A DNA stretch of 64,000 nt, from NCBI GenBank assembly GCA_018260425.1, contig JAGLBD010000001.1, positions 1 to 64,000 of the forward strand, written 5' to 3'. This document shows positions 1 through 7,827 of this stretch, piece after piece. Position numbers and translations under genes: made by a program. This stretch comes from Pseudogulbenkiania sp. GTDB lineage: Bacteria > Pseudomonadota > Gammaproteobacteria > Burkholderiales > Chromobacteriaceae. The notes under the pieces are model-generated. The model worked only from the letters and a program-made list of their open reading frames with translations, searched no databases and was not told the origin of the DNA. Positions within the stretch are counted from its first letter, which is position 1. Each line of letters begins with the position of its first letter.

Positions 1-16
1 CCAGACTCCCCCTTCG

Positions 17-46
17 AAGCCCTGACCCAACGGTCAGGGCTTTCGT
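17..46 (+). terminator. Rho-independent terminator of an upstream gene outside the window
   Basis: An 11-bp perfect stem (AAGCCCTGACC at 17-27, GGTCAGGGCTT at 32-42) closes a CAAC tetraloop and is followed by TTTCG. The run of T is short, so termination may be partial. It would end a gene lying to the left of the window. Confidence 0.75.
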
Positions 47-341
47 CATTTCTGCTCCCTCAATTTCCATCAACCAGCCCGTCTCTTGCCCTCGTGCTAC
101 GCAATCCCTATTTGCCCGCGCGATCATTCCATGGGGATGAACGTGCAAGCTTTTGATGACAATGATTTTTTATATTTGTACAACGGCATGCCATGAAACT
201 TTATTGACATAGAGTTGCCTCATAGTGATTGCCGTGGAGTCGTGTCTTTCTCGTCAGGGAAGCTCTATACTGAGAACGACTTTCACTAATTCAAATATTG
301 TCCTACAATCTGGCATTTTGTGGATTTACGAAGGAGCGGTC
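47..341 (+). other. Intergenic region upstream of the ferritin-like gene
   Basis: About 300 bases with no supported gene, AT-richer than its surroundings. It contains a consensus -35 hexamer TTGACA at 204-209, but no good -10 box at the expected distance, and a TATACT at 266-271 without a convincing -35. The promoter of the next gene is probably here, but I cannot place it firmly. Confidence 0.4.
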
Positions 342-1205
342 ATGCTGTATCCAGAACTCTTCATTCAGTTGGAAAAAGCTCGCTGGAGCATGGCTGAAGA
401 CATCCCATGGGACACGTTCGAAGCCGACAAGTTGACGGATGAACAAGCCCAAACCATCAAGATGAACGCCATCACCGAATGGGCGGCCTTGCCGGCGACC
501 GAGATGTTCCTGCGCGACAATCGCAATGATTCGGACTTTTCGGCATTCATGTCCATCTGGTTCTATGAAGAGCAGAAGCATGCTCTGGTATTGATGGAAT
601 ATCTGCGTCGTTTCCGTCCGGATCTGGTGCCGACGGAGGAAGAACTGCATGCGATCCGTTTCGAATTTGATCCGGCGCCCCAGCTCGAAACGCTGATGCT
701 GCATTTCTGCGGGGAAGTTCGACTGACTCAATGGTATCGCTGTGCATCGGAATGGCACACCGAACCGGTTATCAAGCACATTTACAAGACCCTCTCGCAA
801 GACGAGGCGCGTCACGGTGGTGCGTATCTCAAGTACATGAAGCAATCGATCGAACGCTTTGGCAATGAGGCCCGTGCGGCGTTTGCCAAGATCGGCTTGT
901 TGATGGCGTCTTCGTCCCGCAGCAAAAAGCCGTTGCATCCGACCAATCTGCACGTCAATGAAGCGTTGTTCCCCAATGACACGATTCAATCGCGCTTGCC
1001 GAATCCCGAATGGCTGGAAGAGTGGCTGACGCGTCAAATCAGTTTCGATGATCCTTGGGAAGCACGCGTAGTGGGTGGTATCCTTCGTAACTTGTCAAAC
1101 CTCTTCGAGCGACCGATCGAGACGATTCATGCGCTCAACCGGTATCGCAAGGAACTGACGACGAGTCTGAAGGATGCTAATGCCGTACCCAACCCCGCAA
1201 TTTGA
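342..1205 (+). CDS. Ferritin-like di-iron domain protein
   Basis: The protein of 287 residues looks like a four-helix ferritin-like or acyl-ACP-desaturase-like di-iron protein. The visible iron-ligand motifs are EEQKH near residue 78 and DEARH near residue 150, in the ExxH arrangement of that superfamily. It has no signal peptide or membrane segment, so it is probably cytoplasmic. The start at 342 is chosen because a strong AAGGAG ribosome binding site lies 6-8 bases upstream; an open extension back to 225 has no such site. The substrate cannot be told from sequence. It could be an oxygenase, a desaturase-like enzyme or an iron-handling protein. Its end overlaps the start of the heptose adenylyltransferase gene. 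Confidence 0.75.
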   Translation: MLYPELFIQLEKARWSMAEDIPWDTFEADKLTDEQAQTIKMNAITEWAALPATEMFLRDNRNDSDFSAFMSIWFYEEQKHALVLMEYLRRFRPDLVPTEEELHAIRFEFDPAPQLETLMLHFCGEVRLTQWYRCASEWHTEPVIKHIYKTLSQDEARHGGAYLKYMKQSIERFGNEARAAFAKIGLLMASSSRSKKPLHPTNLHVNEALFPNDTIQSRLPNPEWLEEWLTRQISFDDPWEARVVGGILRNLSNLFERPIETIHALNRYRKELTTSLKDANAVPNPAI

Positions 1206-1677
1206 AGCAAAGATCTGCCCGCCAGAGCGCTTGGCTGAGCGACTGGCGGTTTTGCCCCGCCCCTTGGTGTTTACCAATGGCTGCTTTGATATTCTGCACC
1301 GTGGTCATGTCACTTACCTGGCTCAGGCCCGGGAACTCGGGGCGTCATTGGTGCTTGCCCTGAATACCGATGCCTCGGTCAAGCGGCTGGGTAAGGGTGA
1401 CGACCGCCCGGTCAATCCCCTTGCCTTCCGTGCCGCCGTTGCCGCTGCGCTGGAAAGCGTCACGCTGGTGACCTGGTTCGATGACGATACGCCGGCCGAA
1501 CTGATCGAACTCATCCGGCCAGATATTCTGGTCAAAGGTGGTGACTGGAGCGTAGAAAACATTGTCGGGAGTCGCGAGACACTGGCGCGGGGTGGCGAGG
1601 TGCATTCGATTCCCTTTCTGCACGCTACCTCGACGACGGAGACCTTGCGCCGCATCCGTTCGGGTGATCAGGGGTGA
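1180..1677 (+). CDS. rfaE2: D-glycero-beta-D-manno-heptose 1-phosphate adenylyltransferase
   Basis: This enzyme transfers AMP from ATP to heptose 1-phosphate in ADP-heptose synthesis for the lipopolysaccharide inner core. The nucleotidyltransferase signature TNGCFDILHRGH lies near the N-terminus, and the downstream KGGDW and STTE motifs also fit. At 165 residues it is the stand-alone adenylyltransferase half; the kinase half seen in two-domain HldE is absent and must be elsewhere. The ATG at 1180 has AAGG six bases upstream, whereas the ATG at 1174 directly abuts that site. The gene overlaps the end of the ferritin-like gene by 26 bp and ends in a 4-bp GTGA overlap with birA, which suggests translational coupling. 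Confidence 0.93.
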   Translation: MPYPTPQFEAKICPPERLAERLAVLPRPLVFTNGCFDILHRGHVTYLAQARELGASLVLALNTDASVKRLGKGDDRPVNPLAFRAAVAAALESVTLVTWFDDDTPAELIELIRPDILVKGGDWSVENIVGSRETLARGGEVHSIPFLHATSTTETLRRIRSGDQG

Positions 1678-2639
1678 GTCCACTCTCGTTCGATATTCTT
1701 GCCCTGCTGGCTGACGGTCGGTTTCATTCGGGCGAAGCCATGGCCAAAGCCTTGGGCTGTTCCCGTACCCTGATCTGGCAGGCCGTGAAAGAGCTGGGCG
1801 ATGACATGGGCCTCGAGGTGTTCAGTGTCCGTGGTCAGGGCTATCGTCTGGCAGAGCCGTTCGAACTGCTCGATGTTGCCGCGGTGCGCCAGCACTTGTC
1901 GCCGGCGGCGGGTGAAACACTCACGGTTGCCGTTGCCAATCAGGTGGACTCGACCAATACCCAGCTGATGCAGCGTGCCAATGGCGGGGGCTTGCATGGA
2001 CTGGTGCTGGCCGCCGAGATGCAGAGTGCCGGGCGTGGTCGCCTCGGTCGGCGCTGGACCATGCGTCCGGGGGCCGGCCTGACCTTCTCGGTGTTATGGC
2101 GCTTCGAGTTGACCATGTCCGAGTTGTCCGGCTTGTCGCTGGCGGTGGGGGTGGCCCTTGCCCGTTGCCTGCGCCGCATGGGCGCGCCTGTCACGCTCAA
2201 ATGGCCCAATGATGTCTTGCTGGGCGAGGCCAAAATGGCCGGCATCCTGATCGAACTCTCCGGGGAAGCCAATGGTCCTGCATCGGTGGTGATCGGGATC
2301 GGACTCAATCTGTCCCAGCCGGGAGCCATCGATCAACCGGTGGCCTGTCTGGCCGATGCCGGCTTGCGTCCGTCGCGCAATGCCTTGCTGGCGGGTTTGC
2401 TCAATGATCTGCACGATGTACTGACCTGTTTCGGCCAACGTGGTTTTGATGGCCTGCGTGAGGAATGGAGCGATTTGTTCGCTCATCGCGATTGCCCGGT
2501 GGTAATGACTTTCAGCCATGGCGAACCGGTCAACGGCATTGCCCGTGGTGTGGCAGCCAGTGGTGCCTTGCAAGTGGAAACCGCACGAGGTCTGGAAACC
2601 TTTCATGCCGGCGAAGTCTCTGTCAGGAGGGTGGCATGA
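1674..2639 (+). CDS. birA: Biotin-[acetyl-CoA-carboxylase] ligase / biotin operon repressor
   Basis: BirA makes biotinyl-5'-AMP and attaches biotin to the carboxyl carrier protein of acetyl-CoA carboxylase. The 321-residue protein has an N-terminal winged helix-turn-helix (about residues 1-65, with CSRTLIWQAVKEL as the recognition region), so it is the bifunctional type that can also repress biotin genes. The catalytic part shows the biotin-binding loop GRGRLGRRW, KWPNDVLL and GIGLNL. It starts at GTG 1674 overlapping rfaE2 and ends in an ATGA overlap with coaX. It is therefore part of a tightly coupled operon. Confidence 0.95.
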   Translation: MSPLSFDILALLADGRFHSGEAMAKALGCSRTLIWQAVKELGDDMGLEVFSVRGQGYRLAEPFELLDVAAVRQHLSPAAGETLTVAVANQVDSTNTQLMQRANGGGLHGLVLAAEMQSAGRGRLGRRWTMRPGAGLTFSVLWRFELTMSELSGLSLAVGVALARCLRRMGAPVTLKWPNDVLLGEAKMAGILIELSGEANGPASVVIGIGLNLSQPGAIDQPVACLADAGLRPSRNALLAGLLNDLHDVLTCFGQRGFDGLREEWSDLFAHRDCPVVMTFSHGEPVNGIARGVAASGALQVETARGLETFHAGEVSVRRVA

Positions 2640-3349
2640 AGTTGTTGCTGGATGCCGGTAATTCGCGCATCAAGTGGGCTGTCCATGACGGCCATGGCTG
2701 GTGCGCCAGCGGTGTCGCCAGCCACGATGCCATCCCGTTGCTGTCCAGTGAATGGCAAGGGATGTCCGTAAGTAGCGTACATGCGGCGAATGTGGCGGGT
2801 CATGCCATCCGGGAGGCTCTGGAGCAGGTTGCCCCGCAGCCGGTAATCTGGGTGCAGTCCGAAGCGTGTCGCGATGGCGTTACCAATCATTATCGCACCA
2901 TTGCCGAACACGGTGCCGATCGCTGGCTGGCGGTGCTGGCCGCCCGGGCGCGCTGCAATGAGGATGTCGTGGTGGCCTGTGCCGGAACCGCTCTGACCGT
3001 CGAGGCGTTGACCGCCGAAGGCGATTACCTTGGCGGCGTGATTTTGCCGGGCTATCGTTTAATGCTGGGCAGTCTGGCAAGCGGTACGGCGCAACTGGAC
3101 CGCGAGCCGGGCGACTATCAAGCCTTTCCGGGGGGGACGCGCGATGCGCTGGCCAGTGGCGCCCTGGATGGCCTGGCTGGTGCCATCTCGCGCATGCGGG
3201 AGCGACTGGCGGCCCATACCGGCAGACCACTGCCGAAAATCATTCTGACGGGGGGGGATGCCGGTCGTATCGGTGCCGTGCTCGCCGGTGACGTCGATAT
3301 CGTGGATAATCTGGTGCTGGAAGGTTTACTGAAGGTGGCGAATTCGTGA
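2636..3349 (+). CDS. coaX: Type III pantothenate kinase
   Basis: CoaX phosphorylates pantothenate in the first step of coenzyme A synthesis. The 237-residue protein begins with the ASKHA phosphate-binding motif (LLDAGNSRIKWA) and has EHGADRW, ACAGTALTVE and GGVILPGY, typical of the type III family. A GGAGGG site sits just before ATG 2636, which fixes the start. The gene overlaps birA by ATGA and the next gene by GTGA. Fused or adjacent birA-coaX pairs are common in betaproteobacteria. Confidence 0.95.
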   Translation: MKLLLDAGNSRIKWAVHDGHGWCASGVASHDAIPLLSSEWQGMSVSSVHAANVAGHAIREALEQVAPQPVIWVQSEACRDGVTNHYRTIAEHGADRWLAVLAARARCNEDVVVACAGTALTVEALTAEGDYLGGVILPGYRLMLGSLASGTAQLDREPGDYQAFPGGTRDALASGALDGLAGAISRMRERLAAHTGRPLPKIILTGGDAGRIGAVLAGDVDIVDNLVLEGLLKVANS

Positions 3350-4143
3350 AGTGGTTTTTTGGACTGGTGCTTATCCTCAACCTGATGGTGGCAGGTTATG
3401 GCGCACTCAAGGTACGTGCTCCACAGGATATCCACGCCCAGGAGGTCAGCCCGGCCATGCTCAAGGTGCTTCCTGCCGGCTGGAAACCTCCGGTAGAGGC
3501 CAGCCTGCCGGTAGCCAATGCGTCTGCTCCGGTCGCACAGCTTGCCGCTGCCTCGGCGCCGGTTGCCCGTGTTGCCGCGGCTTCGGCTCCGCTGGCCAGC
3601 AAACCGACAGCCTCGGCGGCGACTCCCGCTCCCGCCCCGGCCAAGAGCAAGGCGCCTGCCGTCAAGGAAACCGCGGTGTTGGCGTGCCGCCAGTGGGGAC
3701 CGTTGACCGAGAGTCTGGTCAGCCGCGTCAAAGGCGGCTTGCCGTCCTTGTCGCTGCGTGCGTCACAGTGGTCACAGAGTACAGCCGACACCACAACCGG
3801 CACTGGCAAGGTCTGGGTCTATTACCCACCGCTGAATACTCATGCAGAAACCCAAACCTTGTCGTCGGAACTCAAGTCCAAAGGGTTCGACAACTATATC
3901 GTTCAGACCGATGATCACAAGGGGGCCGTGTCATTGGGCCTGTTCGGCAAGGAAGCCGCCGCGCGTGCCTTGATGGCAAAAATTAAAGCTGCCGGCTATG
4001 ACAAGGTCGCGATGGTGGCGCGCGAGTCGAAGGCAACCGCCAGTGTGTTGACCTTCCGCGAGCTGGACAGTGCCGCTGTTGCCCGCCTGGAAGCGCTGCA
4101 AAAGCGTCTGACGCCGGGTATCCGCCTCACGTCCTGCCAATAA
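3346..4143 (+). CDS. SPOR-domain membrane protein
   Basis: The 265-residue protein has one N-terminal transmembrane helix (about residues 4-20), a long Ala/Pro-rich flexible linker (about 45-110) and a C-terminal SPOR-like domain (about 145-225). SPOR domains bind denuded septal peptidoglycan, so a role at the division site is the reasonable inference; the exact function is unknown. It starts at GTG 3346, overlapping the coaX stop by 4 bp. It is the last gene of the operon and is followed by a strong terminator. Two short Ala-Ser-Ala-Pro repeats in the linker suggest slippage-prone, fast-evolving sequence. Confidence 0.8.
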   Translation: MKWFFGLVLILNLMVAGYGALKVRAPQDIHAQEVSPAMLKVLPAGWKPPVEASLPVANASAPVAQLAAASAPVARVAAASAPLASKPTASAATPAPAPAKSKAPAVKETAVLACRQWGPLTESLVSRVKGGLPSLSLRASQWSQSTADTTTGTGKVWVYYPPLNTHAETQTLSSELKSKGFDNYIVQTDDHKGAVSLGLFGKEAAARALMAKIKAAGYDKVAMVARESKATASVLTFRELDSAAVARLEALQKRLTPGIRLTSCQ

Positions 4144-4160
4144 CAGTCGGTCCAATGATC

Positions 4161-4196
4161 AATAGCCCGCCACGTTCTGCGTAGCGGGCTATTTTT
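4161..4196 (+). terminator. Rho-independent terminator of the birA-coaX operon
   Basis: A 10-bp perfect stem (AATAGCCCGC at 4161-4170 and GCGGGCTATT at 4184-4193) is followed by a T run. It begins 18 bases after the SPOR gene stop. Confidence 0.9.
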
Positions 4197-4215
4197 ATGG
4201 CGATGACGCCATGAA

Positions 4216-4695
4216 TTATTGCCAGAGATAGCAATACTCGGTGTTGCCTTCAAAATTGGCACTGGTGCTGCCATCGGGGTAGAGTTTTTTCAGCCAGCCA
4301 TCCGGTTTGGCCCGGGTGGGGGTATCACCGCAATTGGTGTGGACCCAGTGAATGCCGACTCCCGAGGTGTAAGGCTGCCCGCAGACTTCGATACGGTCAT
4401 TGCGACGCAGGGTATTGAGCGGTGCCGGTACGTGGCTTCCCGCGGCATCGTAGCCATCGGCAAACACATTGTCGATCGCGACATCGTAGGTTCTGCCATC
4501 CTGATCGGCCTTGAGTGACAGGTGGGTATGCGACAGTTCGATGCCTTGCCGGTATTTGCCATGCTGGAAGGACGGGGCACTGACCAATGTACCGGTCAGG
4601 TAGGTGCCCGCCGCTGCCGAGCAATCGGCACGGTGGTCGGCAAACGCATGATTGGCCAGACACAACAGACTAATCAGCAACAGTTTTTGTTTCAT
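4216..4695 (-). CDS. Small secreted protein of unknown function
   Basis: The 159-residue protein has a clear signal peptide (MKQKLLLISLLCLANHAFA, cleavage before DHRADC). The mature part holds four cysteines (in DCSAA, EVCGQ, TNCGD and EYCYLW), consistent with two periplasmic disulfides. Motifs such as SHTHLSLKADQDG and GVGIHWVHTNCG with a following PDGW resemble small secreted OB-fold-like proteins of the DUF3465 type, but I am not certain of the family. It is transcribed alone, convergent with the birA-coaX operon. Confidence 0.75.
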   Translation of the reverse strand: MKQKLLLISLLCLANHAFADHRADCSAAAGTYLTGTLVSAPSFQHGKYRQGIELSHTHLSLKADQDGRTYDVAIDNVFADGYDAAGSHVPAPLNTLRRNDRIEVCGQPYTSGVGIHWVHTNCGDTPTRAKPDGWLKKLYPDGSTSANFEGNTEYCYLWQ

Positions 4696-5003
4696 GCCAT
4701 TTTCCTGTGTTGTGGGCCTTCCTGATCCGTTTTTGTCATGTCTTTTGCATGTTGGGTGTCAGGGAACACCGTGGCTAGAAGATTGATGCCAATGACATCG
4801 ATGGCGAGTATAGGATCTAGTCGATGATGCGTCATCTCAGCGATATGACAGGGACAGGACAGCTTGACGATCGGACTTGCTTGCCGGCGTCTGTCACGGC
4901 ACACTGCGCACTTCCATCCCGAGGGGGATGGCAGCCTTAACCCGTCGGCTTGCAAGATGGACGGGAAGCGTCCTGACGGGCGTACTCTCTGTTGGAGAGT
5001 TTC
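4696..5003. other. Divergent intergenic region between the secreted protein and speB-like genes
   Basis: About 310 bases with no supported gene. It contains several hairpins: GATGA/TCATC at 4822-4835, CCATCCC/GGGATGG near 4913-4930, and the SD-covering hairpin listed separately. No -10/-35 pair stands out for either flanking gene. Open frames here do not look like genes. Confidence 0.4.
4984..5000 (+). promoter_or_regulatory. Hairpin covering the ribosome binding site of the ureohydrolase gene
   Basis: ACTCTC (4984-4989) can pair perfectly with GAGAGT (4995-5000) across a TGTTG loop. The right arm is most of the GGAGAG ribosome binding site for the ATG at 5004. If the hairpin forms, translation would be reduced, so it may be the expression platform of a leader regulator. 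I recognise no known riboswitch class upstream. Confidence 0.4.
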
Positions 5004-5969
5004 ATGACTGATCTGATTACCGGTGACGGTGCGATTCGCCGCACCTCTCTTTACGGTTCTTCTATTGAAAATACCTATGCTGGCGTGTTGTCGTTCATGC
5101 GCCGCAACTATTCACGCGACCTGACCGGGGCTGACGTCGTGGTGTCCGGCATTCCGCTGGACCTGTCGACCACCTTCCGTTCCGGTGCGCGTCTTGGCCC
5201 GCAGGCCATTCGTGCTGCCAGTGTACAGCTGGCCGAGCTGAAGCCCTTCCCGTGGGGATTTGATCCCTTCGACGATCTGGCGGTGATTGACTACGGTGAT
5301 TGCTGGTTTGATGCCCACAACCCGCTGACCATCAAGCCGTCCATCATCGAACATGCCCGGACCATTCTGGCTTCCGGTGCGCGGATGCTGACCTTCGGCG
5401 GTGACCATTTCGTCACCTACCCCTTGTTGATCGCACACGCGGAAAAATATGGCAAACCGCTGTCCCTGCTGCACTTCGATGCCCATTGCGACACGTGGCC
5501 GGACGACTCGCCGGACAGCCTGAATCACGGCACCATGTTCTACAAAGCGGTCAAAGAGGGTTTGATTGATCCGAAGCGCTCCGCCCAGGTCGGGATTCGT
5601 ACCTGGAACGATGACTTCATGAACATGAATGTGCTGGATGCCCCGTGGGTGCACGATAATGGTATCGACGCGACCATCGCGCGCATCAAAGAGGTGATTG
5701 GCGATAACCCGGTCTACCTGACCTTCGACATCGATTGTCTGGATCCGGCATTTGCCCCGGGTACCGGAACGCCGGTTCCGGGCGGTTTGTCCAGTGCCCA
5801 GGCGCTCAAGATCATTCGTGGTCTGGGCGATCTGGACATCGTCGGCATGGATGTGGTGGAAGTGGCCCCGGCCTACGACCAAAGCGAAGTGACCGCGATT
5901 GCTGCCGCTCATCTGGCCTGTGACATGCTGTGCCTGATGCGCAACCGCAAGGTAGCCGGCAAGCTGTAA
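5004..5969 (+). CDS. speB: Agmatinase-family ureohydrolase
   Basis: A 321-residue arginase/agmatinase-family enzyme that hydrolyses a guanidino group to urea; agmatine to putrescine is the usual assignment. The two-manganese site is visible in GGDHF, FDAHCDTW and FDIDCLDPAF, the last followed by GTGTPVPGG. The start at ATG 5004 follows a GGAGAG site; a TTG at 4992 is also in frame but lacks one. The ribosome binding site lies inside a small hairpin. No arginine decarboxylase gene is near. Related members of this family hydrolyse guanidinobutyrate or guanidine, so the substrate is not certain. Confidence 0.85.
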   Translation: MTDLITGDGAIRRTSLYGSSIENTYAGVLSFMRRNYSRDLTGADVVVSGIPLDLSTTFRSGARLGPQAIRAASVQLAELKPFPWGFDPFDDLAVIDYGDCWFDAHNPLTIKPSIIEHARTILASGARMLTFGGDHFVTYPLLIAHAEKYGKPLSLLHFDAHCDTWPDDSPDSLNHGTMFYKAVKEGLIDPKRSAQVGIRTWNDDFMNMNVLDAPWVHDNGIDATIARIKEVIGDNPVYLTFDIDCLDPAFAPGTGTPVPGGLSSAQALKIIRGLGDLDIVGMDVVEVAPAYDQSEVTAIAAAHLACDMLCLMRNRKVAGKL

Positions 5970-5975
5970 TCGCGT

Positions 5976-6413
5976 TTACGCGGCGATCTCCAGTGTCGCT
6001 ACACGGCGTCGGGTCAGTTCCATGTAACGCTCGACGCCGTTCAGGGGACTGAAACCCAGCCGCGCATAAAATGGCCGGGCATCCCGGGAAACCAGCAGGA
6101 AGCGTCGTAGATCCTGCAGGTCGGGGTGCTCGAGCATGGCGTGCAACAGCGCACGTCCCGCCCCTTTGCCCCGCGCTTCCGGCACGATGAAAACATCTGA
6201 CAGATAGGCGAAGGTGGCATGATCTGTGATCACTCTGGCAAAGCCGATTTGCTTTCCGCCTTCGTAGGCCCCGAACACCAGTGAATGGCTCAGTGCACGC
6301 TCGAGCGTGGTCCGACTCATGCCGCGAGCCCAATGACTGAGCTGTGACAGATAGTGGTGAATCATCTCGCGATCCAGCAGGGCGGGATCCGTGGAAATGG
6401 TAAGCCCTGACAT
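5976..6413 (-). CDS. GNAT-family N-acetyltransferase
   Basis: The 145-residue single-domain protein has the acetyl-CoA binding motif VPEARGKGAGRALL (about residues 78-91) and a C-terminal SRDARPFYARLGF segment, both typical of GNAT enzymes. The acceptor substrate is unknown. The start at 6413 follows a GGAGAGG site; the TTG one codon upstream is less likely. It ends 6 bp from the convergent speB-like stop. Confidence 0.85.
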   Translation of the reverse strand: MSGLTISTDPALLDREMIHHYLSQLSHWARGMSRTTLERALSHSLVFGAYEGGKQIGFARVITDHATFAYLSDVFIVPEARGKGAGRALLHAMLEHPDLQDLRRFLLVSRDARPFYARLGFSPLNGVERYMELTRRRVATLEIAA

Positions 6414-6480
6414 CAAGCCTCTCCGCTGCAGCGTGTGAACGGATTGTGCTATGACATCATCACGAAATGATGACAGTGGG

Positions 6481-6972
6481 TCAATTATCGGTAGTGGGTT
6501 GTTGCCCGGGGGGTTCCAGCCGCATCAGATAGGGGGGGTGCCCCTCCAGCAGGGTCAATTGGGCAAAGCCACCGGGTTGGACGGCCATCAGGCGTGCCGC
6601 AGGCTTGCCGATGCCGAGCAGTTCTGCCATCAGGCCGGTAATGGCATCGCCGCCGGCCACCAGAATCCGGTGGCTGCCGCGCGCTTCGCTGATCCATTCG
6701 CTGAAACCGGTCAGCAAGCGGGTATCAAACCACTCGACAACGTCGATGCTGCTGGCTTTGCAGTCATCGAAGCGCTCGTCAACCTTGAGCATGACGCCGG
6801 AGGCCAATGCGCGGGCAACGGCAAAGTCGCGACCATTCCGGTCGGTATCGGTGGCCATTGCCGTGACCGGCGCCAATGCCACGATCCTCTGCCAACTGGC
6901 GGCCAACACTTCGGCAACCTCATCGGGAGATCCCTGTCCGTGGCGTAGCAAGGTCAATGTATATGGGTTCAT
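6481..6972 (-). CDS. Histidine-phosphatase-like protein, catalytic site incomplete
   Basis: The 163-residue protein begins like a histidine phosphatase (LTLLRHGQ, the RHG phospho-acceptor motif). The second conserved histidine, normally in a VSHGG-like segment, is absent: the matching position reads VAGGDAIT. The segment between the motifs is also short, and the usual G-x-D-x-x-L-T region is not recognisable. It may be a degenerate or repurposed member of the phosphoglycerate mutase/SixA superfamily. No signal peptide is seen. It is divergent from the zap genes. Confidence 0.6.
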   Translation of the reverse strand: MNPYTLTLLRHGQGSPDEVAEVLAASWQRIVALAPVTAMATDTDRNGRDFAVARALASGVMLKVDERFDDCKASSIDVVEWFDTRLLTGFSEWISEARGSHRILVAGGDAITGLMAELLGIGKPAARLMAVQPGGFAQLTLLEGHPPYLMRLEPPGQQPTTDN

Positions 6973-7097
6973 TCCGGCACCCTATGCCAACTACCGTCAT
7001 GTGGCAAGTGTCTGAGGCTGCGAGAGTGTGACCACCCGTCCACACCAACCGCGGAACAGGTTTGACGGCGCTGGTTGCGTTGGCTATTCTCGCCGCC

Positions 7098-7307
7098 ATG
7101 GACACAGAAATCGATTACTTGGAATCCCGTGTGGCGGCACTGGTGGCGCGTATCCGGGAACTGGAGACGCGCAACGGCCGGTTTGCCGAGGTGTTGTCTG
7201 CCGCATTGAAAGAAAATGCCGAGCTGAATTATCGTCTGGAAGAGACCCGTACCCGGGTTTCGGCGCTGATTGCGCGCCTGCCCGGTGACGAGGAGGTAAA
7301 TGCATGA
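7098..7307 (+). CDS. Short coiled-coil protein, ZapB-like (TIGR02449 type)
   Basis: This 69-residue protein is almost entirely predicted coiled coil, with heptads rich in Leu, Glu and Arg. Small coiled-coil proteins of this kind are found directly before zapA in beta- and gammaproteobacteria and are presumed division accessories. The stop overlaps the zapA start as ATGA, so the two are translationally coupled. The start is uncertain: ATG 7098 is preferred over a TTG at 7062 because the intervening residues are hydrophobic and unlike the coiled coil, but no good ribosome binding site precedes it. Confidence 0.7.
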   Translation: MDTEIDYLESRVAALVARIRELETRNGRFAEVLSAALKENAELNYRLEETRTRVSALIARLPGDEEVNA

Positions 7308-7615
7308 GCGAATTCGTTCAGGTCGAAGTCTCCCTGCTGGGGCGTTATTTCACCATTGGCACGCCGGAATCCGAGCAGGGCACGCTCAAGGAGGCCGTGC
7401 GACTCCTTGAAGAAAAAGTCAAAACCATCCAGTTGCAGGGCAAGATTGTCGAGACCGACAAGATCGCCATCATGGCCGCGTTGAACATTGCTCATGACCT
7501 TCTCAAAACAAAAGTCGGAGAGGGCTTGGAGATGGAGGAATTTCAACGTAAAATACGTTCCATGAGTGAAGCCGCCGACAAGGCGCTTCAGGAAAGCCAG
7601 CAGACACTGTTCTGA
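7304..7615 (+). CDS. zapA: Cell division protein ZapA
   Basis: ZapA binds FtsZ and promotes bundling of protofilaments at midcell. The 103-residue protein has the small N-terminal domain (VEVSLLGRYFTIGTPESEQGTLKEAVRLLEEKV) and a C-terminal coiled coil that forms the tetramer. It follows the ZapB-like gene with a 4-bp overlap, with an AGGAGG site just upstream. The 6S RNA gene follows 25 bp after its stop. Confidence 0.92.
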   Translation: MSEFVQVEVSLLGRYFTIGTPESEQGTLKEAVRLLEEKVKTIQLQGKIVETDKIAIMAALNIAHDLLKTKVGEGLEMEEFQRKIRSMSEAADKALQESQQTLF

Positions 7616-7640
7616 TACTGGTTTTCAGCCCAGGTTAGCT

Positions 7641-7820
7641 TATCCCCTGCGGTGCTCGAGACGGCTTACAATTCCTTTGAACCAATGCGTTCGCTTTGGT
7701 TGCGGCAAAAGGTGCGGGTGTGCGCGTCCCTCGTTGGATGCGCCCGAAGCTCCCGGCAGGCGACCTCCCTGGAAACAGGGTTCAAGCGAATTATGCCCGA
7801 ACGACACTCGCGGGGGTCTC
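7641..7820 (+). ncRNA. ssrS: 6S RNA
   Basis: 6S RNA mimics an open promoter and sequesters the sigma-70 RNA polymerase holoenzyme in stationary phase. The closing stem is visible: CCCCTGCGGTG near 7644-7654 pairs with CACTCGCGGGGG near 7804-7815. The internal features TTCCTTTGAACC and GGTTCAAGCGAATT fit the conserved central bulge flanks. Its place between zapA and the 5-formyltetrahydrofolate cyclo-ligase gene is the classic proteobacterial location, and the length of about 180 nt is normal. The exact ends are estimates from the stem. Confidence 0.88.
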
Positions 7821-7827
7821 CCCTTCC

